Origin: an uncultured Oscillospiraceae bacterium
Lineage (GTDB): Bacteria > Bacillota > Clostridia > Oscillospirales > Ruminococcaceae
DNA length: 37,765 nt
Direction of reading: 5' to 3'
Assembly: GCA_900539695.1 (NCBI GenBank)
Contig: UQDG01000023.1
Location: 1 to 37,765 of the forward strand
The notes under the pieces were generated by a model that did no database searches, was not told the origin of the DNA, and saw only the letters and a list, made by a program, of their open reading frames with translations. A program made the position numbers and the translations under genes. Shown one piece after another: positions 1-8,586 of this stretch (position 1 is the stretch's first letter; each line of letters starts with the position of its first letter).

Positions 1-81
1 GCCTGCAATTCACAGACAGCAAGCCCTTTCGGCTGCTTGAACAATTTTTACTTCAGAATATTGTCTAACTTTTTGGGGTCA
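1..81. mobile_element. Probable terminal fragment of an IS3-family insertion sequence
   Basis: The 20 bases at 62-81 read TGACCCCAAAAAGTTAGACA on the minus strand, which resembles the terminal inverted repeat of IS3-family (IS150-like) elements in Firmicutes. The sequence to the left would be the non-coding end of the element, with its transposase outside the window. No transposase reading frame can be seen here, and the other inverted repeat is not in view. The beta-galactosidase gene ends only 49 bases away (82-129), and no terminator is obvious between the two. The family call is from memory of IS ends and is moderately uncertain. Confidence 0.45.
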
Positions 82-129
82 CTTCAAATACAGTGGTACA
101 GGGGGATTTTGTATGTTGCAGTGCTTTTA

Positions 130-2892
130 TCAGAACACGATACGGAAGCTCACGCTGTGGTCGCGGTCGCCGGGGATGTGGTAGGGCTTCTCTACATCGG
201 TGCCCCAGCTGTCGATACCGCCGACACCACGGACTGCGCCAAGCACCGTGATGCTGGTGCGGCCGGTGTTGGGCAATTCCGAAATATGCTGCGCCGCCTC
301 GATTTCCTGGGCCGTGTTGGGCAGGGCGCTGAAGGCGAACGGCTCACCGGTCTGTTCCAGGGTCAGTTCGCTGCCGTCTGCCAGCTGCAAAACCACCTGC
401 TGGGTGTCCATGTGCAGGCCGCAGTCCTGGGGAACCAGCGCCGGGGCGATGTGGGGCACTTCCTCGTGGCAGCCGAATACACCGCCCTTGTAACGGTCGG
501 GATAAGTCTCGCCGGACAGGCCGGTCCACTGGGCGCGGGCCACGGGGGCAAAGGTCTGGAATTTCACGCCGAAGCAAGGCAGCTCCGGCGCGCCGGGCAC
601 ACCATGGTAGACGGCATCCACCCGCAGGGCGGCCTGGGGCTCTACTGTATAGGTGATCTCCACGCCGGCACCGGGCACCAGCGGCACGCTGTATTTATAG
701 CAAATCTGCACCCGCTGCTCGGATTTTTCCAGCACCGTGCAGCCCTCTTTGCGCAGGAACACGTCTGCCGCCATCCAGGCCGAGGCATGCTGCGGGAAGC
801 CGCAGCCGCGGTCGTTATCGGTGCTGGCACGCCAGAACGCCGGAGTCGGGGCACGCCAGAGCCACTCCTTGCCGTCCTTGCGCAGGGAGACAGGCCCCTG
901 CTCCGGGATGGAGAACAACAACTCAAAGCCGCTGCCTTTTACGCCGATGTTTCCATCGCCGCAGATCACGGTCAGGGGCAATCGGCGGCGCTTATCCCAG
1001 GCGGTGCGCAGGGCGGCGGCACTGCGGGCAGCCTCCATTTTGTTGCGGGCATCCTGGGCATTGCGGCGGGCAGGGGTGTTGTACCAGTAGCGTACCTCCT
1101 GCATAGCAGGCTTCTCGGTGCCATCGGCATAGACAATGCCGTTGCCGCTGAAGTTGTAATCTGTTGTACGGTCGCCAAAATCGCCGCCATATCCCAGTAT
1201 ACTGTCATTTTGGGTATTTGGGTGCCAAAGGGCCTGGTCCATATAATCCCAGATGAAGCCGCCCTGGTACTTTTTGTACTTTTCGATCAGGGCCACATAG
1301 CTTTCCATGCCGCCCAGGGAGTTGCCCATATCGTGCATGTACTCGCACAAAATGAACGGTTTAGCCGGGTGTTCGGCCATGTAGGCGATGATTTCGGACG
1401 GCTTGGCGTACATGCGGCTTTCCATATCGCTGATGTCATCGAACTCACGGCAGTGGAAGACGCCCTCGTAATGCACCAGGCGGCCTGGGTCATTGGCGCG
1501 GAAGAAGTTCGCCATAGCACGGATGTCCTTGCCAGCGTAGCTCTCGTTGCCGCAGGACCAGATCAGCACAGCTGCGTGGTTTTTGTCCCGTTCAAACATG
1601 CTGCGGGCGCGGTCGACCACGCAGTCCCGCCATTCCGGCAGGCTGCCGGGCACGTTCCAGCTGGGTTCCACGGTGCCCAGCTTTTGCCAGCTGCCGTGGC
1701 TTTCCAGGTTGGTCTCGTCGATCATGTAGATGCCGTTTTGGTCACACAGGTCATACCACAAACTCTGGTTGGGATAGTGGCAGGTGCGCACGGCATTGAT
1801 GTTGTTTTTCTTGAACACGGCCATGGCGGCGTGCATGTCGTCCGCATCAATGGCGCGGCCCTTTTTGGGGTTCCACTCGTGGCGGTTGACGCCGTTGAAC
1901 ACGATGCGCTTGCCGTTTAAGCACATGACACCGTTCAGCGTCTCGAACCGGCGGAAACCAATGTCGTAGGGCACGACCTCCTGCACAGCGCCGCTGGCAT
2001 CCTGCAGGGTCAGCACGGCGTGGTACAAGATCGGCTTTTCGTGGCTCCAGGGGTGGATGCCCTCCAGCGTGATGGCGCTGCCATCGGTAAAGTCATCATA
2101 CAGGGCATAGCCCTCGCGGTCAGTCAGGCGCAGATGCACCTTGGCACCCTCGGTCTCGCCGTCCAGCTTGATGACAGGTGTCAGCTGGCCGGTGGTGTTG
2201 CCGGACAGCAATTCGGCTTTGAGCCAGATGTCCCGGACATGCACCTTGGGCTTAGCGTAGAGATACACTGAGCGGAAGATGCCGGAGAAGCGGAAGAAGT
2301 CCTGATCCTCGATCCAAGCGGCACTGCTGCGCTTGTAGACCTCGACACACAGACGGTTGCCGGTCTCTTGAATATAGGGTGTCAGGTCGAATTCAGACGG
2401 AGTAAACGTATCCTCGGCATAACCGACGAACCGGCCGTTGCACCAAAGGTACATAGCCTGCTCCACACCCTGGAAGCTGACGCACACCCGCTGGCCGCGC
2501 AGGTCCTCGTCCAGGTCGAACTCTTTGACGTAGCTGCCTACGGGGTCATCATCCCAATTGATCTGCGGCGGACGCAGGGCGGCACGGCCATCCCAAGGGT
2601 AGAGGGTGTTGGTGTACTGAATCTGCCCGTAGCCCTGCAGTTCAATGTGCCCGGGCACGCGGATGGTGCCAAAGGCGGTCAGGTCGGCATCCGGCTTATA
2701 GAAATCCGCCGGGCGTGCGGCGGGGTTAGCACTCCAGGCGAAGCGCCAGGCACCGTCCAGCGACTGCCGCAGCGAGGTCAGGCCGGTTTCGGCCTCCGCC
2801 TCGGTTTTATAGCAGACATGGTCAGAGTGGGCATCCAGCCGGTTCACGGCAAACACGGTGGGGTCGGTCAGCCAGTTCAGTTCGGGTGTCAT
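130..2892 (-). CDS. LacZ-type GH2 beta-galactosidase
   Basis: This 920-residue protein hydrolyses terminal beta-galactosides. It has no signal peptide, so it acts in the cytoplasm on imported oligosaccharides. The domain order is the classical LacZ one: sugar-binding jelly roll (about 35-210), Ig-like domain (about 215-325), TIM barrel (about 330-610) and C-terminal beta-galactosidase small chain (about 650-915), the last with a PAFWRASTDNDRGCG motif. The acid/base Glu lies in WSCGNES (near residue 449) and the nucleophile Glu in ILCEYMHDMGN (near residue 517). E. coli LacZ is slightly longer (1,024 residues). The start is an ATG preceded by AGAGGATG. It lies 14 bases downstream of the beta-glucuronidase gene and is the last gene of the leftward operon. 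The exact galactoside is unknown; neighbouring uronate enzymes argue for a galactan-derived oligosaccharide rather than lactose. Confidence 0.93.
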   Translation of the reverse strand: MTPELNWLTDPTVFAVNRLDAHSDHVCYKTEAEAETGLTSLRQSLDGAWRFAWSANPAARPADFYKPDADLTAFGTIRVPGHIELQGYGQIQYTNTLYPWDGRAALRPPQINWDDDPVGSYVKEFDLDEDLRGQRVCVSFQGVEQAMYLWCNGRFVGYAEDTFTPSEFDLTPYIQETGNRLCVEVYKRSSAAWIEDQDFFRFSGIFRSVYLYAKPKVHVRDIWLKAELLSGNTTGQLTPVIKLDGETEGAKVHLRLTDREGYALYDDFTDGSAITLEGIHPWSHEKPILYHAVLTLQDASGAVQEVVPYDIGFRRFETLNGVMCLNGKRIVFNGVNRHEWNPKKGRAIDADDMHAAMAVFKKNNINAVRTCHYPNQSLWYDLCDQNGIYMIDETNLESHGSWQKLGTVEPSWNVPGSLPEWRDCVVDRARSMFERDKNHAAVLIWSCGNESYAGKDIRAMANFFRANDPGRLVHYEGVFHCREFDDISDMESRMYAKPSEIIAYMAEHPAKPFILCEYMHDMGNSLGGMESYVALIEKYKKYQGGFIWDYMDQALWHPNTQNDSILGYGGDFGDRTTDYNFSGNGIVYADGTEKPAMQEVRYWYNTPARRNAQDARNKMEAARSAAALRTAWDKRRRLPLTVICGDGNIGVKGSGFELLFSIPEQGPVSLRKDGKEWLWRAPTPAFWRASTDNDRGCGFPQHASAWMAADVFLRKEGCTVLEKSEQRVQICYKYSVPLVPGAGVEITYTVEPQAALRVDAVYHGVPGAPELPCFGVKFQTFAPVARAQWTGLSGETYPDRYKGGVFGCHEEVPHIAPALVPQDCGLHMDTQQVVLQLADGSELTLEQTGEPFAFSALPNTAQEIEAAQHISELPNTGRTSITVLGAVRGVGGIDSWGTDVEKPYHIPGDRDHSVSFRIVF

Positions 2893-2906
2893 AGTGTCAT
2901 CCTCTT

Positions 2907-4655
2907 TTATCGGTCATTGGGCTGTTTTTTGGCCCAGCGGTCTTTAAAGTAGTGGGCGGCCAGCTTGGGGGTGCGCTCCCGCGTAAACAGGCCTTTGCGG
3001 TTGCAGCTGCCTACGCGCATGGGGCCCTGCTGGGTGGAGAAATCCGCAAAGTTCCAAGGCCATTCTCCCACAACAAAGGGGCGGCTGTCAAGGCAGGCGT
3101 TGATGGTTTTGTAATATTCCACCTGAAATTCCTCGGTGAACATTTCGGGGGCGGTGCCGTGCAGGCCCGCCACCGTATCCGCGCCGTATTCGGAGAGAAC
3201 CAGCGGCTTATCGATGCCTGCCCAGAAGTCCAGTTCCTGCTGGAACGCATACGCAGCGTTTTCCAGGTCGCCGCTCAGGTTATACCAGCCGTAGTAGCGG
3301 TTGATGCAGACTACGTCCATCGTGCGGGTGGTAATATCCCTTGTATAGTCGTTCTGGCAGCAGACCATCGTGACCGGACGGTCCTGCGGGTCTTGGGCGT
3401 GGGCCTGCTCATACAGCGGGCGCCAGTAATCGTAGGCGCTTTGGGGGAAGTGTTCGGTGTCCGGCTCGTTGCCAAGGCTCCACAGCACCACGCAGGGGTG
3501 GTTTTTGTCGCGGTCGATCATGGCGCGCAGCACGGCGCTGTGGTAGGCTTTGAGTGGGAAGGTCTTGTACGGGTCGCAGGCCGCCCCCGCGCCAATACCT
3601 ACGGCAGGCGTTTCATCAATGACCACGATGCCCAGTCGGTCGCAGAGATCGTAGACTTCCTCGGCATAGGGGTAGTGACTCATGCGCAGGCAGTTGGCGT
3701 TCAGCCACTGGTACAGCTTCAGGTCGGTCACGGTCACACAGGCATCATAGCCGCGGCCGCGGAAAGCCGAATCCTCGTGCTTGCAGGGTCCTTTGAAATA
3801 GAACGGTTCACCGTTGATGAGGAACTGGTGGCCGCGCACCTCGACACTGCGAAAGCCGAACTGTTGGCGGTATTCATCCTGACCGAACTTGACTAGGGCG
3901 GTGTACAGGTAGGGCGTGCCGGGGCGGGGCTGCCACAGGTGGGGGTCCTCCACATGCAGGGTGCCGTTCTCGCCCTTGCCATCCGCTACCACCTTGCCTT
4001 CGTCGTTCAAGATCTCAATGCTGGCAAGTCCGTCTCCAATCGTGTTGATTTTGTAGTCCAGTGTGCCATCCATCGCGGGCGCCAGGGCAATATCCGCAAT
4101 GTAAGCTGCCGGGGTGGTGTACAGATGCACCGGGCGGGTAATGCCTGCGTAGTTGAAGAAATCGAAGTTGGGCAGGTTGACGCCCTGCATCTGCTGGCGG
4201 GCCTTGCCGGCTTCCACCGCCGGGATGCCCGCGTTGTCGGAGCCAAAGAAAGCAGTGCCGCCCTCGTTGCCCACGGGCAGGGTGCTGTGGCCGATACGGT
4301 TGTCTACTTCCACTTCCAGCGTCACGGTCTCGCCGGGCTGGGCCAGGGCGGTGATGTCCGCCTCAAAGGGCAGGAATCCGCCGCGATGGGTGGCGATCTC
4401 TTCCCCGTTCAGCCGCACCGCGGCGTTGTGGGTCACGGCGTCAAACCGCAGCACACGGCGGGCACCCTCTGGCACAGTAAAGCGGGTACGGTAGTAGGCC
4501 ATGCCGTAGTGGCGGCGGAACTCCGGGTCCGGGCTTTGGTCGTTATAGGACGCGGGCACGGCGATGGTCTGCCACGGGTCGTTGGCATTGAAGCGGAAAT
4601 CCCACACGCCGGACAGGTCCCGGACGCTGCGGGCAGCATTGGTTTGCGGATACAT
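2907..4655 (-). CDS. uidA: GH2 beta-glucuronidase
   Basis: This 582-residue cytoplasmic enzyme removes terminal beta-D-glucuronic acid. It has the GH2 order of jelly roll, Ig-like domain and TIM barrel. The acid/base Glu is in WSLGNEPD (near residue 397) and the nucleophile Glu in LSEYGAD (near 487). The N-x-K pair that recognises the uronate carboxylate in true beta-glucuronidases is present as NRKG (near 552), which separates it from GH2 galactosidases. The segment between AVG and the following helix is much shorter than in E. coli UidA, so it appears to belong to the class lacking loop 1. The open frame continues upstream to 4733, but I place the start at 4655 because GAGAGGTG precedes that ATG at good spacing; the extra 26 residues look non-coding and overlap a hairpin. 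It sits between the DUF2264 and beta-galactosidase genes. Confidence 0.93.
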   Translation of the reverse strand: MYPQTNAARSVRDLSGVWDFRFNANDPWQTIAVPASYNDQSPDPEFRRHYGMAYYRTRFTVPEGARRVLRFDAVTHNAAVRLNGEEIATHRGGFLPFEADITALAQPGETVTLEVEVDNRIGHSTLPVGNEGGTAFFGSDNAGIPAVEAGKARQQMQGVNLPNFDFFNYAGITRPVHLYTTPAAYIADIALAPAMDGTLDYKINTIGDGLASIEILNDEGKVVADGKGENGTLHVEDPHLWQPRPGTPYLYTALVKFGQDEYRQQFGFRSVEVRGHQFLINGEPFYFKGPCKHEDSAFRGRGYDACVTVTDLKLYQWLNANCLRMSHYPYAEEVYDLCDRLGIVVIDETPAVGIGAGAACDPYKTFPLKAYHSAVLRAMIDRDKNHPCVVLWSLGNEPDTEHFPQSAYDYWRPLYEQAHAQDPQDRPVTMVCCQNDYTRDITTRTMDVVCINRYYGWYNLSGDLENAAYAFQQELDFWAGIDKPLVLSEYGADTVAGLHGTAPEMFTEEFQVEYYKTINACLDSRPFVVGEWPWNFADFSTQQGPMRVGSCNRKGLFTRERTPKLAAHYFKDRWAKKQPNDR

Positions 4656-4693
4656 AACAAACACCTCTCTATAATTCGGATGCTTCAAAAGAT

Positions 4694-4719
4694 GCGGGGG
4701 AGCTTTCCCTCTCCCCCGC
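4694..4719 (-). terminator. Hairpin between the DUF2264 gene and uidA
   Basis: Nine-base arms GCGGGGGAG/CTCCCCCGC enclose an eight-base loop, and the minus-strand transcript then reads ATCTTTTGAA. It lies in the short gap upstream of uidA, so it is probably a partial terminator or mRNA-stabilising hairpin within the operon rather than a full stop. Confidence 0.6.
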
Positions 4720-4734
4720 GCATGCCTACACATG

Positions 4735-6447
4735 TTATTGGGCGTGGCTTTCCACGGTGGTGGTCAGGCTGATACTCCCCACCGGGATCTTGTATTTCAC
4801 GGCAGGGATGACCGTGTTGGGGTCGTACACGTTGGTGTTGGGGTAGGCGTTCACCAAGAAGCCCTCGCCTGCCGCCCCCTGCACGGTGCAGCTGCAGTTG
4901 TCATTTTGAGCAGTGGCGTGGCCGCCCTCGGCCGCGGCGGTAAAGCCCGGCGCAAACTTGGGCACAGCAAAGCCGCAATCGTAAGCGGTGCAGGCGATGG
5001 TGCTTTCGATCGTATGGCTGCGGACGTGCCCCCACTCGGTGGGGATCAGCTCGGTGGTCACGCGGATGCCGGGGAACGGGCTCCACCGGCTGAGCATACG
5101 GTCGCCCATCAGGATGAAGCAATCGCTATGGCGGCGCACAAAGGTCCAGCCGTCAATGACGAAGGCCAGCATGCTGTCCGGAGCGGCCTGCTCCAGCTGC
5201 ACATAGCTGCGGCTGGCGGAGAAGCCGAATCGAGTGCTGTAGACGAACTTGCCGTACTTTTCCACAAACTGGCCGTGGTCGCCCTTCTCGTAGTTGGCGG
5301 GAGAGTAGGCATTCAGCTGGCCGTCCGGCAGGCGCTGCAACAACAGGTCGGAACAGGGCTGGCTGACGACACCCGGCGCAGCCAGCTCCGCGGGCAGAGG
5401 CGCGGCCTCGGCAGTCCAGAAGGGGTGATCTTCCGGCAAGGCCAGCAGCAGGAACACCTTCAGTCCCCAGTAAGGGCTGCCGGGGGCGTTGTACTGCTCG
5501 GCCATGTACTGCTGCGGGTAGCCGTAACCGATGGTGAGCACACCGTCCCGGTCAAAGATGGGCTTTGCCAGCCACCAGTTCAGGTTGCGCACGATGATGC
5601 CTTTCATTACCGGCAGGGGCAGCGGTTCCAGCCCGGCCCAGATGCAGGCAGAATAGAAGGCGCTTTGCCCGATGCGGTAGGTCAGGCTGCGGCCGAAGGG
5701 CAGGGCCGCGCCGTTTGCATCAAACCAGCGAGCAAACTGGCGGCCGAACTTGGTGGCACGGTCACGGTAGAGCGCTGCGCGGGCGGGGTCCCGCTTGGCG
5801 GCGAACACGCTGTACAGCACCGTGTAATACTGGATGGCCCAGGGGTTGTAGTAGTCCTTCTGGGGCTTGATGCCTGCCGGGCCATCGGAGTACCAACCGT
5901 CGCCCACGTACCATTTGTCCACCTCGGCCATATCGGCGGCGGCCTTTTGCATATCGCAGGGCATGCCCACCGAATCCAGCGCCAGATTGACCAGTACGCG
6001 GAAGAGCAGCCAGTTGCAGCCGGGCAGTTCGTGGTGGTTGATGGTGTCCAGCCACTTGGCAAGGTTGGCTTTCCGGGCATCGGTCAAGGATGCCCAGACG
6101 TTTTCCGGTGTTTCCAGAATGGCACAGGCCAGGGCGGCCATCTCGACAAACAGCTGGTCGTAATCGTTGGGGGCGCCCCAGTATTCGGGGCTTTGCGGGT
6201 CGGTGCCGTTGGCAAGACCCTTTTGGTAGATGGCCAGAAAGTCATCGGCCCGGCCGCCGCCTGCCCACAGGGGGCCTAACGCCCACAGCGGGCGGGAGAA
6301 CGCCTCCATCTCAATGGTGCGGGCGGGGTAGGTCACGCCGGTATCACCCAAATGCAGCCGTGCGCCGCCTGCGGAGTACAGGGGCAGCAGCGGGTTTAAG
6401 ATTTTGCGTGCCAGCGCGGTAAAATCAGATTTTGTATGCAGTTCCAT
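4735..6447 (-). CDS. DUF2264 family protein, probable (alpha/alpha)6-barrel carbohydrate enzyme
   Basis: This 570-residue protein has no signal peptide and matches the DUF2264 family. The N-terminus (SDFTALARKILNPLLPLYSAGGARLHLGDTG, split by ARTIEMEAFSRPLWALGPL) and the motifs NHHELPGCNW (near 147) and WYSDGPAG (near 185) are family hallmarks. The first 370 residues are helical repeats of the six-hairpin toroid type; the remainder looks like a beta-sandwich. That layout is shared by uronate-acting hydrolases and by lyases. The gene starts four bases after the GH88 gene stops, so the two are tightly coupled, and uidA follows. I recall that some DUF2264 members have been placed in an arabinogalactan-linked beta-glucuronidase family (GH154) but cannot confirm it here. 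Family assignment is firm; activity is inferred from context. Confidence 0.85.
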   Translation of the reverse strand: MELHTKSDFTALARKILNPLLPLYSAGGARLHLGDTGVTYPARTIEMEAFSRPLWALGPLWAGGGRADDFLAIYQKGLANGTDPQSPEYWGAPNDYDQLFVEMAALACAILETPENVWASLTDARKANLAKWLDTINHHELPGCNWLLFRVLVNLALDSVGMPCDMQKAAADMAEVDKWYVGDGWYSDGPAGIKPQKDYYNPWAIQYYTVLYSVFAAKRDPARAALYRDRATKFGRQFARWFDANGAALPFGRSLTYRIGQSAFYSACIWAGLEPLPLPVMKGIIVRNLNWWLAKPIFDRDGVLTIGYGYPQQYMAEQYNAPGSPYWGLKVFLLLALPEDHPFWTAEAAPLPAELAAPGVVSQPCSDLLLQRLPDGQLNAYSPANYEKGDHGQFVEKYGKFVYSTRFGFSASRSYVQLEQAAPDSMLAFVIDGWTFVRRHSDCFILMGDRMLSRWSPFPGIRVTTELIPTEWGHVRSHTIESTIACTAYDCGFAVPKFAPGFTAAAEGGHATAQNDNCSCTVQGAAGEGFLVNAYPNTNVYDPNTVIPAVKYKIPVGSISLTTTVESHAQ

Positions 6448-6451
6448 AATA

Positions 6452-7618
6452 TCACCAATACAGTTCCCAATCTTTGGTCAGGCGGGTAAGGGCTTCCATG
6501 TAGAAGTAGTCGCCCCAGCTCACGCACTCGTCCACGCCCTCAGGCGTGCAGGTGTTGTAGGGGCTCTTTTTGCTGTAGGTGCCGTGGCGGACAAGACCGA
6601 TGCCCTGGGGGCCTTCTTTGACGGCGTAGTGCTCCGCCACGCTGCCCAGCATCTGAGTGGCCAGGGTCGTGTACTCGGCAGCTTCCTCTTTGCCCACGTA
6701 TTTGGCGGCTTCCAGCAGGCCGCAGGCCACGATGGAGGCCGAGGAGGAATCCCGCGGCTCGGTATCGCCGCTGGTAAAGGTCATATCCCAGTAGGGAACC
6801 AGATCGTCGGGCAGGCGGTCGAGGTAGTAGGCCAGCACCTTGCGGAATGCATCCAGATATTCCGGCCGCTTGGTGTAGCGGTAGCTGATGGCTGTGCCGT
6901 AGACACCCCAGGCCTGGCCGCGGGCCCAGCAACTGTCATCCTTGTAGCCCTGGCAGGTAGCACCGCGCACGGGGGCGCCGGTCTCCGGATCCATAAAGAA
7001 GGTGTGGTAGGTGGAGCCGTCGGCGCGAATGGAGTTGCCCAGGCAGGTGGTCACATGCTTGTGGGCCAGGTCGGCGTAATGGGCATCGCCGGTGGTCTCG
7101 CTGGCCCAGTAAAGCAGCGGCACATTGAGCAGGCAGTCGATGATATAGCGGTAGTTATCCCGCGCCCCCAAAGCGCCCCAGGCCTGGAAGAACTCACCTT
7201 TTTCCTGGAAGCGGGTGCAGAGCTGGTCGGCGGCGAGAATGGCAGCCTTTCTGCCGATCTCGCTGCCGGTCAGCTTATAGGCGGCCACGCAGGACGGGCT
7301 GTACAGAAAGCCCATGTCGTGGTGGTCCACTTCGATCTTATGCTCGATGCGGTACATAAAGCTGTCCACCAGCGTGAGGGCAGCCTTTTTAAAGGCTTCA
7401 TCGCCGGTGCGCTCATAGCTCAGCCAGATTTCGCCGGGCCAAAAGCCGCAGGTCCACTGGTTGTTCTCGCACTGGGGGTAGATGTCGTGGACACTGGAGT
7501 GGTTCTGGCAGTGGTCGGTATACAACGGCAGGTTCCGGCGCACCAGAGAGGCGGCGGTGTCCAGGGCCTGTTCGGCCTGTGCCTTGGTCAGGACAGGATT
7601 GGGGTAGGTTTTCAACAT
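6452..7618 (-). CDS. GH88 unsaturated glucuronyl hydrolase
   Basis: This 388-residue cytoplasmic enzyme removes 4,5-unsaturated glucuronic acid from the non-reducing end of oligosaccharides left by polysaccharide lyases, by hydrating the double bond. It is a single (alpha/alpha)6 barrel of normal family length. The two key aspartates correspond to D101 in VDHHDMGF and D161 in IIDCLLNVPLL; their 60-residue spacing matches that of D88 and D149 in the Bacillus GL1 enzyme. CWARGQAWGVYG (near 230) is another family motif. It follows the ABC permease genes after an intergenic hairpin and is tightly linked to the DUF2264 gene. Its presence implies that an unsaturated uronate is made somewhere upstream in the pathway, so a lyase should act on the same glycan. 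Confidence 0.92.
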   Translation of the reverse strand: MLKTYPNPVLTKAQAEQALDTAASLVRRNLPLYTDHCQNHSSVHDIYPQCENNQWTCGFWPGEIWLSYERTGDEAFKKAALTLVDSFMYRIEHKIEVDHHDMGFLYSPSCVAAYKLTGSEIGRKAAILAADQLCTRFQEKGEFFQAWGALGARDNYRYIIDCLLNVPLLYWASETTGDAHYADLAHKHVTTCLGNSIRADGSTYHTFFMDPETGAPVRGATCQGYKDDSCWARGQAWGVYGTAISYRYTKRPEYLDAFRKVLAYYLDRLPDDLVPYWDMTFTSGDTEPRDSSSASIVACGLLEAAKYVGKEEAAEYTTLATQMLGSVAEHYAVKEGPQGIGLVRHGTYSKKSPYNTCTPEGVDECVSWGDYFYMEALTRLTKDWELYW

Positions 7619-7640
7619 AAGGAACCTCTTTCAAAAACAA

Positions 7641-7676
7641 GGGCGGGGCACAGGGCTTTTCGCCTTGTGCCCCGCC
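7641..7676 (-). terminator. Intra-operon hairpin terminator between transporter and hydrolase genes
   Basis: A stem of about 14 pairs (GGGCGGGGCACA with its complement, TTTT loop) is followed on the minus strand by TTGTTTTTG. It sits between the last permease gene and the GH88 gene. It would be expected to reduce read-through, giving more transporter than hydrolase mRNA. Confidence 0.7.
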
Positions 7677-7704
7677 GGATTGGGTGTTCGTTTTTACTTT
7701 CAGC

Positions 7705-8568
7705 TTAGCCCTTCAGGCCGGAGGATGCAACGCCCTGCACGAAATATTTCTGCAAGGACAGGAACACGATCAGCACCGGGATCAGCGCGATGACAGATGC
7801 CGCCATGATGAGGCCGTACTCAGCCGAATACTGGCTGATGAACATACGCAGGCCGATCTGGATGGTCTTAAGTTCGGTCTTGGTCAGGTAGATCAGGGGG
7901 CCGAGGAAGTCATTCCACGTATTGACGAAGGTGAAGATGACCAGCGTGGAGACAGCGGGCAGAGACAGCGGCAGCATAATGCGGGCGTAGATGCCGTACT
8001 CAGACAGGCCGTCAATACGGGCAGCTTCACACAATTCGGTGGGGACGCCCTCGTAGAACTGCTTCATCATGAACACACCGAAGGCGCTGAACGCCTGCAG
8101 GCAGATGATGGCCAGATGGGTGTTGTTCAGGTGCCAGGAGCGCATCATCATGAACTGGGGCACCATGTAAGCCTGCCAGGGCACTGCGATGGTGGCGATG
8201 TAGCCCAGGAACAGCACGTTCTTGCCCTTGAAGTTCAGCTTGGCGAAGGCATAGGCAGCAAAGGAGGAAGTAAGCACCTGCAGAATCGTGACAACGATGG
8301 TCAGGAATGCGGTGTTCTTCACGAAGGTCAGCAGGGGGATCTTGGTCCAGATGTCAATGTAGTTCTGCGGACGCGGGTTGGAGGGGATCCACTCAATGGG
8401 GAAGGTGAAAACGTCCTTGTTCATCTTAAAGGATGCAGACAGCATCCACAGGAACGGGACAAGCATCAGTGCCGCCACGATGATGAGCAGCGCATAGATC
8501 AGCACACGGCTGACGACATGCTGCACTTTCATCGAGCCAGTCTTTTTCTTAACAGCGGTAGTAGCCAT
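7705..8568 (-). CDS. Carbohydrate ABC transporter permease, MalG/UgpE type
   Basis: This 287-residue inner-membrane protein is the second permease of a CUT1-type sugar importer. It has an N-terminal membrane segment (about 24-44) and five more through the binding-protein-dependent transport domain. The EAA loop that docks to the ATPase is EAARIDGLSEYGIYARIMLPLSLP-like, near residues 183-205. It ends in the YFVQGVASSGLKG-type tail common to this subfamily. It follows its partner permease by 18 bases with a good ribosome binding site (AAAGGAGG). No ATPase gene lies nearby, so a shared MsmX-type ATPase encoded elsewhere is presumably used. Confidence 0.94.
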   Translation of the reverse strand: MATTAVKKKTGSMKVQHVVSRVLIYALLIIVAALMLVPFLWMLSASFKMNKDVFTFPIEWIPSNPRPQNYIDIWTKIPLLTFVKNTAFLTIVVTILQVLTSSFAAYAFAKLNFKGKNVLFLGYIATIAVPWQAYMVPQFMMMRSWHLNNTHLAIICLQAFSAFGVFMMKQFYEGVPTELCEAARIDGLSEYGIYARIMLPLSLPAVSTLVIFTFVNTWNDFLGPLIYLTKTELKTIQIGLRMFISQYSAEYGLIMAASVIALIPVLIVFLSLQKYFVQGVASSGLKG

Positions 8569-8586
8569 TTTGTGTTCCTCCTTTCC

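Noticed and set aside
37..1920. Open frame of more than 600 codons on the plus strand
   Set aside because: It is antisense to the beta-galactosidase, whose domains and catalytic motifs are clear. The same reasoning removes the long plus-strand frames at 2952-7708, 7684-9552, 9700-10980 and 18105-20354.
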